Assembly: GCA_965115835.1 (NCBI GenBank)
Contig: OZ220471.1
Coordinates: forward strand, 1,798,001-1,862,000
Length of the DNA stretch: 64,000 nucleotides
Direction: 5' to 3'
Source of the DNA: Foliamicus sp965115835
GTDB lineage: Bacteria > Pseudomonadota > Gammaproteobacteria > Steroidobacterales > Foliamicaceae
The notes under the pieces are model-generated. The model had not been told where the DNA came from. It saw only the letters and a program-made list of their open reading frames with translations, and made no database searches. Numbering within the stretch: position 1 is the first letter of the stretch; the number at the start of each line of letters is the position of its first letter. This document shows, piece by piece, positions 1 through 8,480 of this stretch. A program made the translations under genes and the position numbers.

Positions 1-1435
1 GGATGGCTTGGCGGCGGTGAGGCATCGCGACGCAATCGGGCGAGACGAGATCGAGAGGGATCACCCGACAGCGGCGGGTCTCGATGCGTCCATGCCCCTT
101 CTCGGTCGTCTCGTGCTCGGTGGCCGCGACTTGCGCGGCCTCCCAGTCGAGGCCGGAGGCCAGACCGTCAAGCAACTCCTGCTGGTTACCCTTGACCGTC
201 ATCAGGTAGAACCCGCCGCGCTCGGCGATCAATTGCGCGGTCTTGCGCTGCGTGTGCAGGGCGTCGAGCGTCACCACCCGATCCCGGATGTCGAGACGCT
301 GCAGCAGCGCGCGCGCGCCCAAGATCTCGCCGCCAGCCCCGTCGCAGGCCTCTTGACCGCAGATCAGGCCGCTGCCGTGCTCGACCGCCGCCACCAGCAC
401 GCGCTCGCTGTCCTTGCCCTGGATCCACTCCGCCGCAGTCACCTTGCCGTCAACCGCAACCGCGCCGTGCGGAGACCGGTTCTGCTCAATGAAGCGGCTC
501 AGCGCTTCGTCGAGCACTTCCGGAGCGACCTGCGACAGCACCCGGTGAAACGAGGTTCGCGACGGCGCGACATAGCGCTTGCGGCTCGGACTCCAAAACG
601 CCCGCACCGCCGCCAGTTGCGCCTGGGTCAGACGAGCAGCGAACTCCCCGATCGTCACCACCCCGCGCACCCCCGCCAGCTTCGCCGCCAGAGCAATCGA
701 AAAGATCGTCGCCAACGAGTGGCGGATGCCCCGCGCCTTGCGATACTCCGGCACTTGGCGGAGAAACTCATACAGGCTCCTGAGACGCTCGACCTCCGGC
801 GGTCGCGGCGGCGACACGACCAGCCCCCATTCCTGGTCGTCCTGCGGCTGACGCAAGGCCGCGCATGCCGACGAACGCAACTCCCGTATCAGCACCCGCT
901 TCGGCTCGCCGTGCTCGCGCCAGCCGCCCCCCGGAACCCGCGCATAGCCGCGCGTCCTGCCAATCTCCCGCCAGTTGGCGGCACGGTAGCAGGTGCCGCT
1001 GAACCGGGCCGGATCGACAAACGTCTCCGCCAGCAACACCGGATGGCCGGTCTGCGCCTTCATGTCCTGCGACAGCCGACGCAGCGACAAGCCGAGAACT
1101 CGCGAGGCGAGATTGGGCACGCGAGCGCCCGGAAGCACCAGAAACCGCGTGTTGTTCGCGACCAGCCGCAGCCGACGAAACTGCTGCTCGCGAGTCCAGC
1201 CGATCAGACGATCACGCACCCCGACCTTGAACGAACCCGCATGCCAGCCCAACAGCGCCAGCCAAGTCCCGTCCGGCAACTCCGCGACCTGCCGGACACC
1301 GCCACCGACCAGACCACGGAACCCAAGATAGTGGTGACGGGACATCAGCACATCCCAGCGAGCGGACTCGGCTCGATCCGTCACCGGCCGCACCGACACC
1401 TCCGTCAGATCGAACCCGGACAAGACAACTGACAT
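1..1435 (-). CDS. ISAs1-family transposase with N-terminal DUF4338 (DruA-like) domain, 3' end outside window
   Basis: Cut-and-paste DDE transposase, partial at its C-terminus because it runs off position 1; the 478 visible codons are open. I chose ATG at 1435. Residues about 1-240 are a DUF4338 domain: HHYLGFRGLVG, then RDRLIGW, NNTRFLVLPGARVPNLAS and ETFVDP...GTCYRAANW. The same domain is called DruA in the Druantia phage-defence system. A linker leads to the ISAs1 N-terminal helical domain (LRSLYEFLRQVPEYRKARG, LAAKLAGVRG) and the DDE core. The catalytic residues are all visible: Asp in VAVDGK, Asp in VTLDALHTQ and Glu in HGRIETRR, with YLMTVKGNQ between them. It therefore looks active. The DUF4338 fusion suggests the domain helps transposition or DNA recognition here; that role is inference. 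Confidence 0.9.
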   Translation of the reverse strand, partial: MSVVLSGFDLTEVSVRPVTDRAESARWDVLMSRHHYLGFRGLVGGGVRQVAELPDGTWLALLGWHAGSFKVGVRDRLIGWTREQQFRRLRLVANNTRFLVLPGARVPNLASRVLGLSLRRLSQDMKAQTGHPVLLAETFVDPARFSGTCYRAANWREIGRTRGYARVPGGGWREHGEPKRVLIRELRSSACAALRQPQDDQEWGLVVSPPRPPEVERLRSLYEFLRQVPEYRKARGIRHSLATIFSIALAAKLAGVRGVVTIGEFAARLTQAQLAAVRAFWSPSRKRYVAPSRTSFHRVLSQVAPEVLDEALSRFIEQNRSPHGAVAVDGKVTAAEWIQGKDSERVLVAAVEHGSGLICGQEACDGAGGEILGARALLQRLDIRDRVVTLDALHTQRKTAQLIAERGGFYLMTVKGNQQELLDGLASGLDWEAAQVAATEHETTEKGHGRIETRRCRVIPLDLVSPDCVAMPHRRQAI

Positions 1436-1536
1436 CTCCATCGCCGACCATCATGACCGAATACCTGCTCAATGTCCAGTACACCGCAAACGAATTGTTA
1501 GGCCAATAATCTGAACACGACTTTGGAACAGCCCTG
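1..1536 (-). mobile_element. ISAs1-type insertion sequence, one end and most of the transposase gene
   Basis: The element runs off the left edge of the window. Its visible terminus is at about 1536, where the minus strand begins CAGGGCTGTTCCAAAGTCG; ends starting CAGGG are usual for this family. The boundary is also marked because an ankyrin reading frame stops matching its family exactly here. The other end, and therefore the target duplication (8-10 bp in this family), lies outside the window. About 100 bp of non-coding sequence separate the terminus from the transposase start. Confidence 0.85.
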
Positions 1537-1976
1537 TCCAAAACCGCAGGGGCATTGCTGCTCCTCGCCGCCTCGTGCAAGGGCGTCTTTCCATTATGAC
1601 TAGCACGCGCATTGATCTCTGCCCCTGCGTCGAGCAACATCTTCACAACCGCAGGGGCCTCGCTACTCGCTGCCGCTATGTGCAAGGGTGTCCTTCCATC
1701 CATACTTCGCGCATCCACTTCCGCACCTGCGCCGAGCAACACTCCCAAAACCGCAGGAGTCTTACTGTTCGCTGCCGCCGTGTGCAGGGGTGTTTCTCCA
1801 AGCATATCCCGCGCGTTGATCTCTGCGCCTGCGTTGAGGCAACGGGAAACATCCGCTACCTCCGCATGCGCGAAGAAGGTCGGCGTATTCCAGTCTTGGC
1901 AGGAGGCCGCCACCTTGATCGATCCACCGCAAGCCCACAAGGAGAATGCGGCCGTCAGAATCTGTTTCGCTTTCAT
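1537..1976 (-). pseudogene. Exported ankyrin-repeat protein, truncated by the IS
   Basis: About 146 codons survive from ATG 1976. An N-terminal hydrophobic segment (MKAKQILTAAFSLWACGG) looks like a Sec signal; the Cys after LWA could be lipidated, although Trp at -2 is unusual for a lipobox. At least three ankyrin repeats follow, each with the TPLHxAA core (GETPLHTAAANS, GRTPLHIAAASS, GKTPLHEAARSS) and the LLxAGAEI/VxAR turn. The frame then enters the IS at 1536 and picks up unrelated codons to a stop at 1212, so the translated product would be a chimera. The rest of the gene is beyond the other IS end. Ankyrin proteins with export signals are candidate host-interaction factors; no partner is visible. 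Confidence 0.8.
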
Positions 1977-2159
1977 TTTGTTCAGTACCTTGGCATCGTT
2001 CAGCGTACATCGTATAACACCTTACAGCCCACCTGAACCTGGACATCCACCCCATGCAGGATCAGAACTGGCAGAGCCGAACGGGAGAAACGGCTCGAAC
2101 TGGGCGTCTGACAACGGCTCTGCGAAACAGAGACGCCCCAAACCTGCGCGACGGCAACC

Positions 2160-2663
2160 TCACACCCAGCCCCGCTGGGCGAACGAAACGACCTCGCCGT
2201 CGGCTACGACAAAGTGATCGAGCAGCCGAATGTCGACCATCGACAACACACGGGCCAGCCGCTCGGTGAGGGTGCGGTCGGACTCGCTGGGTTCGGCCAC
2301 GCCCGAGGGGTGATTGTGGAACAGCGCCACGGCGGCGGCGTTCCTGTCGAGCGCTTCCTGGAGCACCACGCGGGCATGCACCGTCGCGCCGTCGATAGTG
2401 CCTTTGAAGAGTTCAGCGATATCGATAAGACGGTTGCGTGTGTCCAGAAAGATCACTCCGAACACCTCATTGCGGCGCCCGGCAAGCTTCAGGCGCAGGA
2501 ACTCCTCGAAGTCTCGGGAGGACTTGAACGCACGACCCCGGCGGCAGCGCTGCGACAGCACCGAGAGCGCGAGCTTCACGACAACGGATTGCTCGCTCTT
2601 CGACAGCGAATCGGGCGTCAGCGATTTGAAACGGTTGGCGGCGGCGGTTCTTGATGCAGGCAT
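2160..2663 (-). CDS. RadC-like JAB-domain protein
   Basis: 167-residue JAB/MPN metalloprotease-fold protein of the RadC (DUF2466) family. The zinc motif is intact: HNHPSG followed by PSESD, i.e. HxH...S..D, with an upstream acidic residue in RRNEVFGVIFLD. I chose ATG 2663 because CAGGAGAC lies at a good ribosome-binding distance; the frame is open further upstream but that part is not family-like. Full-length RadC has an extra N-terminal helix-hairpin-helix region; this short form is the type usually found on genomic islands, phages and plasmids. It stands 235 bp from two integrase genes on the same strand, which fits an island module. The biochemical role of this family is unsettled; a recombination or DNA-repair function was proposed for RadC but not confirmed. 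Confidence 0.88.
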   Translation of the reverse strand: MPASRTAAANRFKSLTPDSLSKSEQSVVVKLALSVLSQRCRRGRAFKSSRDFEEFLRLKLAGRRNEVFGVIFLDTRNRLIDIAELFKGTIDGATVHARVVLQEALDRNAAAVALFHNHPSGVAEPSESDRTLTERLARVLSMVDIRLLDHFVVADGEVVSFAQRGWV

Positions 2664-2898
2664 GGCGGATGGTCTCCTGAACAGGTTGGGGATGGAACTC
2701 GGGGTCCGTCCCGGGCGCAAGCGGTGCGAACACGCGCACGGCCCCCGGAACCCGCCCCATCCGGGCCTTTCTCCGGCTCTCGGGGGCACCCGCGTACGCG
2801 TCACAAGGCGCCCGCAATCTCTGGGGCAGGCGGGCAGGCCGATCATAAGGAGGAACAGCGGTGGCAGCCCGCTGGCTGAACCCGTTCTGTGCGAAGGC

Positions 2899-4104
2899 TT
2901 ACGGGGCTGGAGGAGAGGAGGCGGTCTCGCCCGCAAGGTCCGCTCGCAGGCTTTCAGCGACGCGGGCGGCAGACGCTTTCACCGAGTCGCGCGCCAGATG
3001 CGCATAGCGCGCCGTGGTCTGCACTTGCTTGTGGCCGAGCAACTTGCCGATCATCGGCAAGCTCTCTCCCAAAGCCAGCGCGCGGGACGCAAAGCTGTGC
3101 CTGAGATCGTGAATGCGCACATCGTTCAGACCGGCGCGGGCGCGGACAAGCAGCCAGATTCTGTTGAGGTTGCTGTAATGCCGACCCGGATTCGGTCCGA
3201 CAATGACCCAAGGATTACCGGACAAGCGCGGAATGTTCTCCAGCACCCGCCGAGCTGACGGCGACAGGGCAACGGATCGGGCGCCGGTCTTTGCGTCGCG
3301 TAACCGAAGTTCGCCTGCCCCAAGGTCTACATCCCCCCAGCGCAATGTCAGGATTTCGCTTTTCCGACACCCCGTCAGCATCAGAAGACGTAATGCCGCC
3401 ACTGCGCACGGAGGAGCCTTGCCATCGGACTCCATCTCGTCGAGCACACGGCCGAGACGGCGGAACTCCTCGTCGGAAAGAAAGCGCTTGCGAGGGTGTT
3501 CCTTGTACTTGCGTATGAAGCGGCAGGGATTACCGCCTTCTGGAGCGAAGCCCCACAACTCCGCCATGTTGTAGAGGCGAGACAGCGTGGCTACTGCGTT
3601 GTTCGCCATGACGGGTGTGTCGTGAAGACTGTATTGTAGAGCGGCTACCCGCTCGCGGCCGATTTCCCCGAGACGCATGTTGCCGAGAGTTGGCAAAAGA
3701 TGGCGGTCCAGTGTGTGACGAAAATTCTTCGCCGTGGAGGGCTTACAGCGCACCTCGACATGCTCCTTCATGTAGCGCGCCGCCACCTCGGCCACGGTGG
3801 GACCATCATCGCGCGGATGCTTGCTGTTGCCAACATCGGGTTCGTTGCCGGCCTTGATGTCCGCGATGATCCGAGCCGCCGTCCGCCGCGCCTGTTCCGC
3901 CGAGATCAGACCGTGCCGGCCGACAGTCACCCGCCGTGATTTGCCGCCCGCGCGGGTCTGCACCAGATAGACCTTCGAGCCGCTCGGATAGACACGCACA
4001 CCAAACCCGGACAGTTCCGTGTCCCAGAAAACAGCCTCGCGTTCGCCGACCGGAAGGACCTCAACGGTCCGCTTGGAAATCGTTTGTCGGTCAAGCTTCG
4101 CCAT
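2899..4104 (-). CDS. Tyrosine site-specific recombinase (integrase), first of tandem pair
   Basis: 401 residues from ATG 4104. The N-terminal arm-binding domain is of the DUF4102 type (FWDTELSGFGVRVYPSGSK, TVGRHG), followed by a SAM-like core-binding domain and the catalytic domain. The active site is complete: Arg in LTGCRKSEI, HDLRHSF (His-x-x-Arg), and the His and Tyr nucleophile in LGHKQVQTTARYAHLA. It begins only 4 nt after the stop of the upstream integrase, with just a weak GGA in front of it, so it is probably translated by coupling. It shares domain order and many motifs with its neighbour, suggesting an old duplication, although the two are clearly diverged. It probably moves the local island; no attachment site was identified. 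Confidence 0.93.
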   Translation of the reverse strand: MAKLDRQTISKRTVEVLPVGEREAVFWDTELSGFGVRVYPSGSKVYLVQTRAGGKSRRVTVGRHGLISAEQARRTAARIIADIKAGNEPDVGNSKHPRDDGPTVAEVAARYMKEHVEVRCKPSTAKNFRHTLDRHLLPTLGNMRLGEIGRERVAALQYSLHDTPVMANNAVATLSRLYNMAELWGFAPEGGNPCRFIRKYKEHPRKRFLSDEEFRRLGRVLDEMESDGKAPPCAVAALRLLMLTGCRKSEILTLRWGDVDLGAGELRLRDAKTGARSVALSPSARRVLENIPRLSGNPWVIVGPNPGRHYSNLNRIWLLVRARAGLNDVRIHDLRHSFASRALALGESLPMIGKLLGHKQVQTTARYAHLARDSVKASAARVAESLRADLAGETASSPPAP

Positions 4105-4108
4105 CGCG

Positions 4109-5281
4109 CTATTCCGTGAGGATGTCCGCGCCGATGCTGTCGGCAACCTTCTCCGTCGAGGCCCGGATCGATTCCCGAGCCAGATGCGCGTAGCGTGCCG
4201 TCGTGCTGACCTTGCGGTGGCCCAGCAGCTCACCGATCATCGGCAGGCCTTCGCCAAGGGCGAGCGCACGCGAAGCGAACGTGTGACGCAAGTCATGAAG
4301 GCGAACATCGTCGAGACCCGCACAGTGGCGGATGCGCTCCCAAGAGCGATTGATGTCGATTTGATGCGTACCCTTCCTCCTGCTCGGAAACACCCACGAA
4401 TTGCCGGCAACGCGGGGCAGGCCAGCCAAGGCCTCTGCGGCTGCTGGCGGCAGCGGAATGGTGCGCGGGCCGGTCTTGCTGTCCCTCAGCCGCATCTCCC
4501 CTGCCTTGAAGTCGAGATCGCCCCACGCCAGTCCCCTAATCTCGTTTCGTCGGCAGCCCGTCAGGATCAGAAGCCGGATCGCTACCGTCGCGTACCGGGA
4601 GGCAAGGCGCTGGGCGGGCGCTATGTCGAGGATGCGGCCAAGCCGAGCAAGTTCACCAGATGTCAGGAATCGCTCCTTACGCGGTTGATTCTTGTAGCGG
4701 CGCACAGATTTGCACGGGTTCCGGCCCGGCGGCCGCATCTCCCATAGCTCGGCCAGATTGAACATCTTCACCAGCATGTCGATCACACGGTTGGCCATTA
4801 CGGGAATGCTCCTCAGCCCGTACTGGAACGTGAGGATGTGCTTTCGCTCGACCTCCGACACGCGGAGATTCCCGAGGTGCGGCACGATATGTTTGCACAG
4901 TATGAAACGGTATTGCTTCGCGGTCTGGGGCTTGCAGTGCATGTCGACATGCTCGCGCAGATAGCGCCCGGCAAGATCGGCTACCGTCGGCTCCGGTTCA
5001 GGCGCTTGCTCGACTGCAGGCAGACCCGTCTTCAGGCGCGCGATGATCTTCACAGCGTTCTTGCGGGCCTGATCGGGCGCGATATCGCCGTGGCGACCGA
5101 CCGTGAAGCGCCGGGACTTGCCGTTGGCCCGCGTCTGCACTATGTAGACCTTGCGCCCGGTCGGATAGACGCGAACGCCAAACCCCGGCAAGTCCGAATC
5201 CCAGAACAGCGCGTCCTTGCCGGTGACTGTGAGGCGGTCTACGACACGCTTGGTGAGCGTGTGGCGCGGGTTTTCGGGCAT
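4109..5281 (-). CDS. Tyrosine site-specific recombinase (integrase), second of tandem pair
   Basis: 390 residues from ATG 5281, chosen because GAGGAG lies 7 nt upstream; an in-frame TTG at 5302 is the alternative. Domain order is as in its neighbour: DUF4102-type arm-binding region (FWDSDLPGFGVRVYPTG), core-binding domain, catalytic domain. Catalytic residues are present: Arg in LTGCRRNEI, HDLRHTF, and LGHRKVSTTARYAHLA with the nucleophilic Tyr. It leads the two-gene transcription unit. Upstream (5282-5465) is an AT-rich, gene-free stretch that ends at a truncated DUF2235 gene, consistent with an island boundary. Whether the two enzymes act as a heteromer or on different sites cannot be told from sequence. 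Confidence 0.93.
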   Translation of the reverse strand: MPENPRHTLTKRVVDRLTVTGKDALFWDSDLPGFGVRVYPTGRKVYIVQTRANGKSRRFTVGRHGDIAPDQARKNAVKIIARLKTGLPAVEQAPEPEPTVADLAGRYLREHVDMHCKPQTAKQYRFILCKHIVPHLGNLRVSEVERKHILTFQYGLRSIPVMANRVIDMLVKMFNLAELWEMRPPGRNPCKSVRRYKNQPRKERFLTSGELARLGRILDIAPAQRLASRYATVAIRLLILTGCRRNEIRGLAWGDLDFKAGEMRLRDSKTGPRTIPLPPAAAEALAGLPRVAGNSWVFPSRRKGTHQIDINRSWERIRHCAGLDDVRLHDLRHTFASRALALGEGLPMIGELLGHRKVSTTARYAHLARESIRASTEKVADSIGADILTE

Positions 5282-5465
5282 GGCATTGCTCCTCGACGGC
5301 AAGGCTCTTTTCGTGTTGGCTCCAAAGAGGGCTCAATCCAGTAAGCAAACCGAAAGCGACTGGCTTGAAACCGGGACATATTGAAGCGCATCCGTGGCGG
5401 GAAAGCAAGGGGTAGAACGGCCCCTGAAGATCAGGAATATAGATTATTTACAATGCTTTATAATC

Positions 5466-6062
5466 TTATAGGCGTATCTCGGAGTACGCTGTCACAGGTG
5501 GGGCCAAGCGTTGTATAAGGTGAGTTATCTTCGTATCCCATACGCCGATAAAGTGGATGGGGATGCGCCTGCCGGCGAGTTCGCCGGCTTCTTGCAGGCG
5601 CTGTGCGACCATGCTGGCGGCGCGCTTTTCCGCAGGCAGGCGATAGAACGCGTAGGCTTCCGGCAAGAGCCGCAGGTTCTCCTTCTTCAACAGGCCGACG
5701 GCTTCGACAAACCCGGCAAGAGAGCGCACGGTGTAGGCGCCGCGGCTGAACCCGAACAGGAACAGCTCGTCGCCCTCGCGGTAGTTATTGGCAATGAAGC
5801 GGTAGGCAAGCTGGATGTTTGCCGAAAGGCCGCTGCCCAGGCCACCCCCGACGTACTTGTCGAGAGCGCCCTGCGTGCCCACGCCGGCGCCGTAATACAC
5901 CACCTGCGGCCGGTGGTCGGCGCCCACCAACGCCAACCCGCGCACCACTTTCAGGACATTGGTGGGCTCGGTCTCGTCGGCCGGCTTGCCATGCACCTTC
6001 TGGTCCGGCTCATTCCAGGTTCCGTCGCAGCACACCACCAACCGCTTGTTGCCTTTCTTCAC
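5466..6062 (-). pseudogene. DUF2235 alpha/beta hydrolase, C-terminally truncated
   Basis: 198 residues from GTG 6062, which has a strong AGGAGGGGG ribosome-binding site. The N-terminal half is a good DUF2235 domain, the fold of T6SS Tle1-type phospholipases and related hydrolases: LVVCCDGTWNEPD, the nucleophile elbow GFSRGA (Ser at about residue 106) and FIGVWDT. Family members usually continue well past 300 residues with the Asp and His of the triad. Here the family match stops right after GVWDT, is replaced by about 21 unrelated residues and ends next to the AT-rich island edge. The gene is probably cut by insertion of the integrase-bearing segment. It lies on the same strand 115 bp downstream of trpG. 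No T6SS gene is visible. Confidence 0.75.
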
Positions 6063-6177
6063 TGGTCCCCCTCCTCGTCGTCACCGCCCCTTCGATACGA
6101 CTTGCGGGGCCGAAAACACGCCCGCGCCGCCCGCAAGCCGGGTTGGCCCCGGTCGGTCGGACAACCTGACGGCAGTT

Positions 6178-6849
6178 TCAAGATGCATTCCGGTTGAAGT
6201 TCGGGCCGCCCGAATCTCCCTGACCTGCCTCGCAACGGATCCCGTCCCCCGGCCGGGCCGGATGAACAACGCCGTCGCCGGGGTCGGGGCCGCGCAGGAA
6301 GTTCGCAAGGAGGGCGGAACCGTGTTCGGAGGCGATGCTCTCGGGGTGGAACTGGACCCCGAACACCGGGTGTTCGCGGTGCGCAAGGCCCATGATGGCG
6401 CCGTCGTCGGTTTCCGCCGTAACCCGAAGGCAATCCGGCAGGGTGTCGCGGTCCACAACCAGCGAGTGGTAGCGGGTGGCCCGAAAGTCCGGGGGCAGGT
6501 TCGCGAACAGGCCGCTTGCGCAATGGCGGATGGCGCTGAGTTTGCCGTGCATGATGCGGGGGGCGCGAACGATCCGCCCGCCGAACGCCTGACCAACAGT
6601 CTGATGGCCCAGGCACACGCCGAGGACCGGCGCCCGGCCTGCGGCTTTCGCCACCAGATCCAGACAGATGCCGGCGCTGTCGGGGTGGCCTGGCCCCGGC
6701 GACAGGATGATTGCCCGAGGTTCGAGCGCCAGTACGCCGTCCGCTTCGATTGCGTCATTGCGCAACACCCGCGACTCGAAACCCAGCCCGCCCGCCAGCT
6801 GCACCAGGTTGTAGGTAAAGCTGTCGTAGTTGTCGATGATGACCAGCAT
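6178..6849 (-). CDS. trpG: Anthranilate synthase component II (glutamine amidotransferase)
   Basis: 223-residue class I glutamine amidotransferase that supplies ammonia to the TrpE chorismate-binding subunit in tryptophan synthesis; a shared role with PabB in folate synthesis is possible. Visible features: IIDNYDSF at the start, the oxyanion loop SPGPGHP, the nucleophile Cys79 in GVCLGHQ and the His-Glu pair in VQFHPESI. ATG 6849 was chosen because it matches the family start and follows the trpE stop with one base between (TGA-A-ATG), giving translational coupling. The last 30 or so residues after LLANFL are extra and low in complexity compared with typical TrpG. trpD and trpC, usual downstream partners, do not follow; the next gene is a truncated hydrolase. 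Confidence 0.95.
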   Translation of the reverse strand: MLVIIDNYDSFTYNLVQLAGGLGFESRVLRNDAIEADGVLALEPRAIILSPGPGHPDSAGICLDLVAKAAGRAPVLGVCLGHQTVGQAFGGRIVRAPRIMHGKLSAIRHCASGLFANLPPDFRATRYHSLVVDRDTLPDCLRVTAETDDGAIMGLAHREHPVFGVQFHPESIASEHGSALLANFLRGPDPGDGVVHPARPGDGIRCEAGQGDSGGPNFNRNAS

Positions 6850-6850
6850 T

Positions 6851-8359
6851 TCAGGAATCCAGGGCAGCAAACCGCACCGCTTCCTCGGCCGCACGGATCA
6901 GGGCGTTGGCCTTGTTCCGGCTTTCCTCGTACTCCGCCTGCGGGTCGCTGTCGGCCACGATACCGGCGCCCGCCTGCACGTACATGACGCCGTCTTTGAC
7001 GATGGCGGTGCGCAGGGCGATGCAGGTGTCCATGCTGCCATTGGCCGAAAGATACCCGATGGCGCCGGCGTAAACGCCGCGTTTCTCCGATTCCAGCTCG
7101 TCGATAATTTCCATCGCCCGCACCTTGGGCGCGCCGCTGACCGTTCCCGCCGGAAAGGAGCCGCACAACACATCCACGGCGTCGTGGCGCGGGTCGACCT
7201 CGCCCTCGACATTGGAAACAATATGCATCACATGCGAGTAGCGCTCGATCACCATCTGCTCGGTCACCTGCACGCTGCCGATCTTCGCCACCCGTCCCAC
7301 ATCGTTGCGCCCGAGGTCAAGCAGCATCAGGTGCTCGGCCCGTTCCTTGGGATCGGCCAGAAGCTCCCGCGCCAGCGCCTCGTCCTCCTGCCGGTCGCGG
7401 CCGCGCCGGCGCGTGCCCGCAAGCGGCCGCACGGTTACGGCGCCGTCACGCAAGCGCACAAGGATTTCCGGGCTGGATCCCACGATGGCGAAGCCGTCCA
7501 GGTTGAGGAAGTACATGAACGGGGAGGGATTGGTACGGCGCAGCGCGCGGTAGAGCGCGAACGGAGGCAACTCGAAAGGCAGGCTGAAACGCTGTGACAG
7601 CACGGCCTGGAAAATTTCTCCGGCGGCGATGTACTCCCGGGCCTTTTCGACCATCCTGCAAAAGGCGGCGCGGCTCATGTTCGACGCCGGCGGCGGCGAT
7701 GGCGGCGCGCGTTTCCCCTGCTGCTGTGCGTAATGGCGCCCCTTCGCCAGACGCGATACAGCGCCCTCGAGCGTTTCCACAGCCTTCCGGTAAGCCTGCT
7801 GCGGTCCGACGCCCGGTTCGGGGCGCACAGGGGTAACCAGGGTCACCACATCCTTGACGGAATCGAAGATGGCCATCACCGCCGGTCGCAGGAACACGCC
7901 GTCCGGCAAGCCGAGCGGATCCGGATTGGGTTCCGGCAGGCGCTCCATCAGGCGCACAGTGTCGTAGGCCATGTAGCCAACCAGTCCGGCAGCCATCGGA
8001 GGCAACGTTTCGGGCAAGTCGATCCGCGAATCGGCGATCAGGCGGCGCAACGAGGCGAGCGGGTCGCCGGCGCACGGCTCGAAGGAGCCGGAGGCGGCAA
8101 GCGGCCTGCGGTTGATCTCGGCCCGGTTTCCCCGGCAGCGCCAGATCAGGTCCGGGTGCAGCCCGATGATGGAATAGCGCCCGCGCGCCTCTCCCCCCTC
8201 CACGGACTCCAGCAAAAAGCTGTTGGGCAAACCCTCGGCCAGTTTGAGCAGGGTCGAGACCGGCGTCTCCAGGTCGGCTACCAGAGTTGTCCAAACCACC
8301 TGGCTCCGACCCTTGCGGTAACGCGCGGCAAAGCCCTCGGGATCCGGCAGAAACTTCAT
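6851..8359 (-). CDS. trpE: Anthranilate synthase component I
   Basis: 502 residues, normal family length. Converts chorismate to anthranilate with ammonia from TrpG, the first committed step of tryptophan synthesis. The N-terminal regulatory domain has LLESVEGG (residues 49-56), the LLES motif that binds tryptophan for feedback inhibition. The chorismate-binding domain shows PLAGTRRRG, DLGRNDVGRVA and SGAPKVRAMEIIDELE. Start ATG 8359 fits the family although the ribosome-binding site is weak. It is followed at once by trpG. I saw no Trp-rich leader peptide or clear attenuator in the 120 bp upstream before the SDR gene, which is transcribed in the same direction. Confidence 0.96.
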   Translation of the reverse strand: MKFLPDPEGFAARYRKGRSQVVWTTLVADLETPVSTLLKLAEGLPNSFLLESVEGGEARGRYSIIGLHPDLIWRCRGNRAEINRRPLAASGSFEPCAGDPLASLRRLIADSRIDLPETLPPMAAGLVGYMAYDTVRLMERLPEPNPDPLGLPDGVFLRPAVMAIFDSVKDVVTLVTPVRPEPGVGPQQAYRKAVETLEGAVSRLAKGRHYAQQQGKRAPPSPPPASNMSRAAFCRMVEKAREYIAAGEIFQAVLSQRFSLPFELPPFALYRALRRTNPSPFMYFLNLDGFAIVGSSPEILVRLRDGAVTVRPLAGTRRRGRDRQEDEALARELLADPKERAEHLMLLDLGRNDVGRVAKIGSVQVTEQMVIERYSHVMHIVSNVEGEVDPRHDAVDVLCGSFPAGTVSGAPKVRAMEIIDELESEKRGVYAGAIGYLSANGSMDTCIALRTAIVKDGVMYVQAGAGIVADSDPQAEYEESRNKANALIRAAEEAVRFAALDS

Positions 8360-8480
8360 CGCAAAGAACCGCTATCTCGATTCGGGCGCCATATTCGGGA
8401 CAAGGAAGGCCATATCCTGGCAGGATCCGGCTGCGCCACCCCGCTGGCCGCATGCAAGATTCGGCCCGCAGCGCAGGCGG

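Noticed and set aside
8..1432. Long plus-strand open frame over the transposase
   Set aside because: It is codon-aligned antisense to the DDE transposase, has no family features and arises from GC-rich codon use.
5282..5465. tRNA gene serving as attachment site for the integrases
   Set aside because: No cloverleaf or T-loop sequence could be found in this strip on either strand.
5466..6062. Type VI secretion effector cluster
   Set aside because: Only a truncated DUF2235 domain is present; no VgrG, PAAR or immunity gene is in the window.
8360..8480. Tryptophan attenuator ahead of trpE
   Set aside because: No leader peptide with tandem Trp codons and no terminator-type hairpin with a T run was seen.
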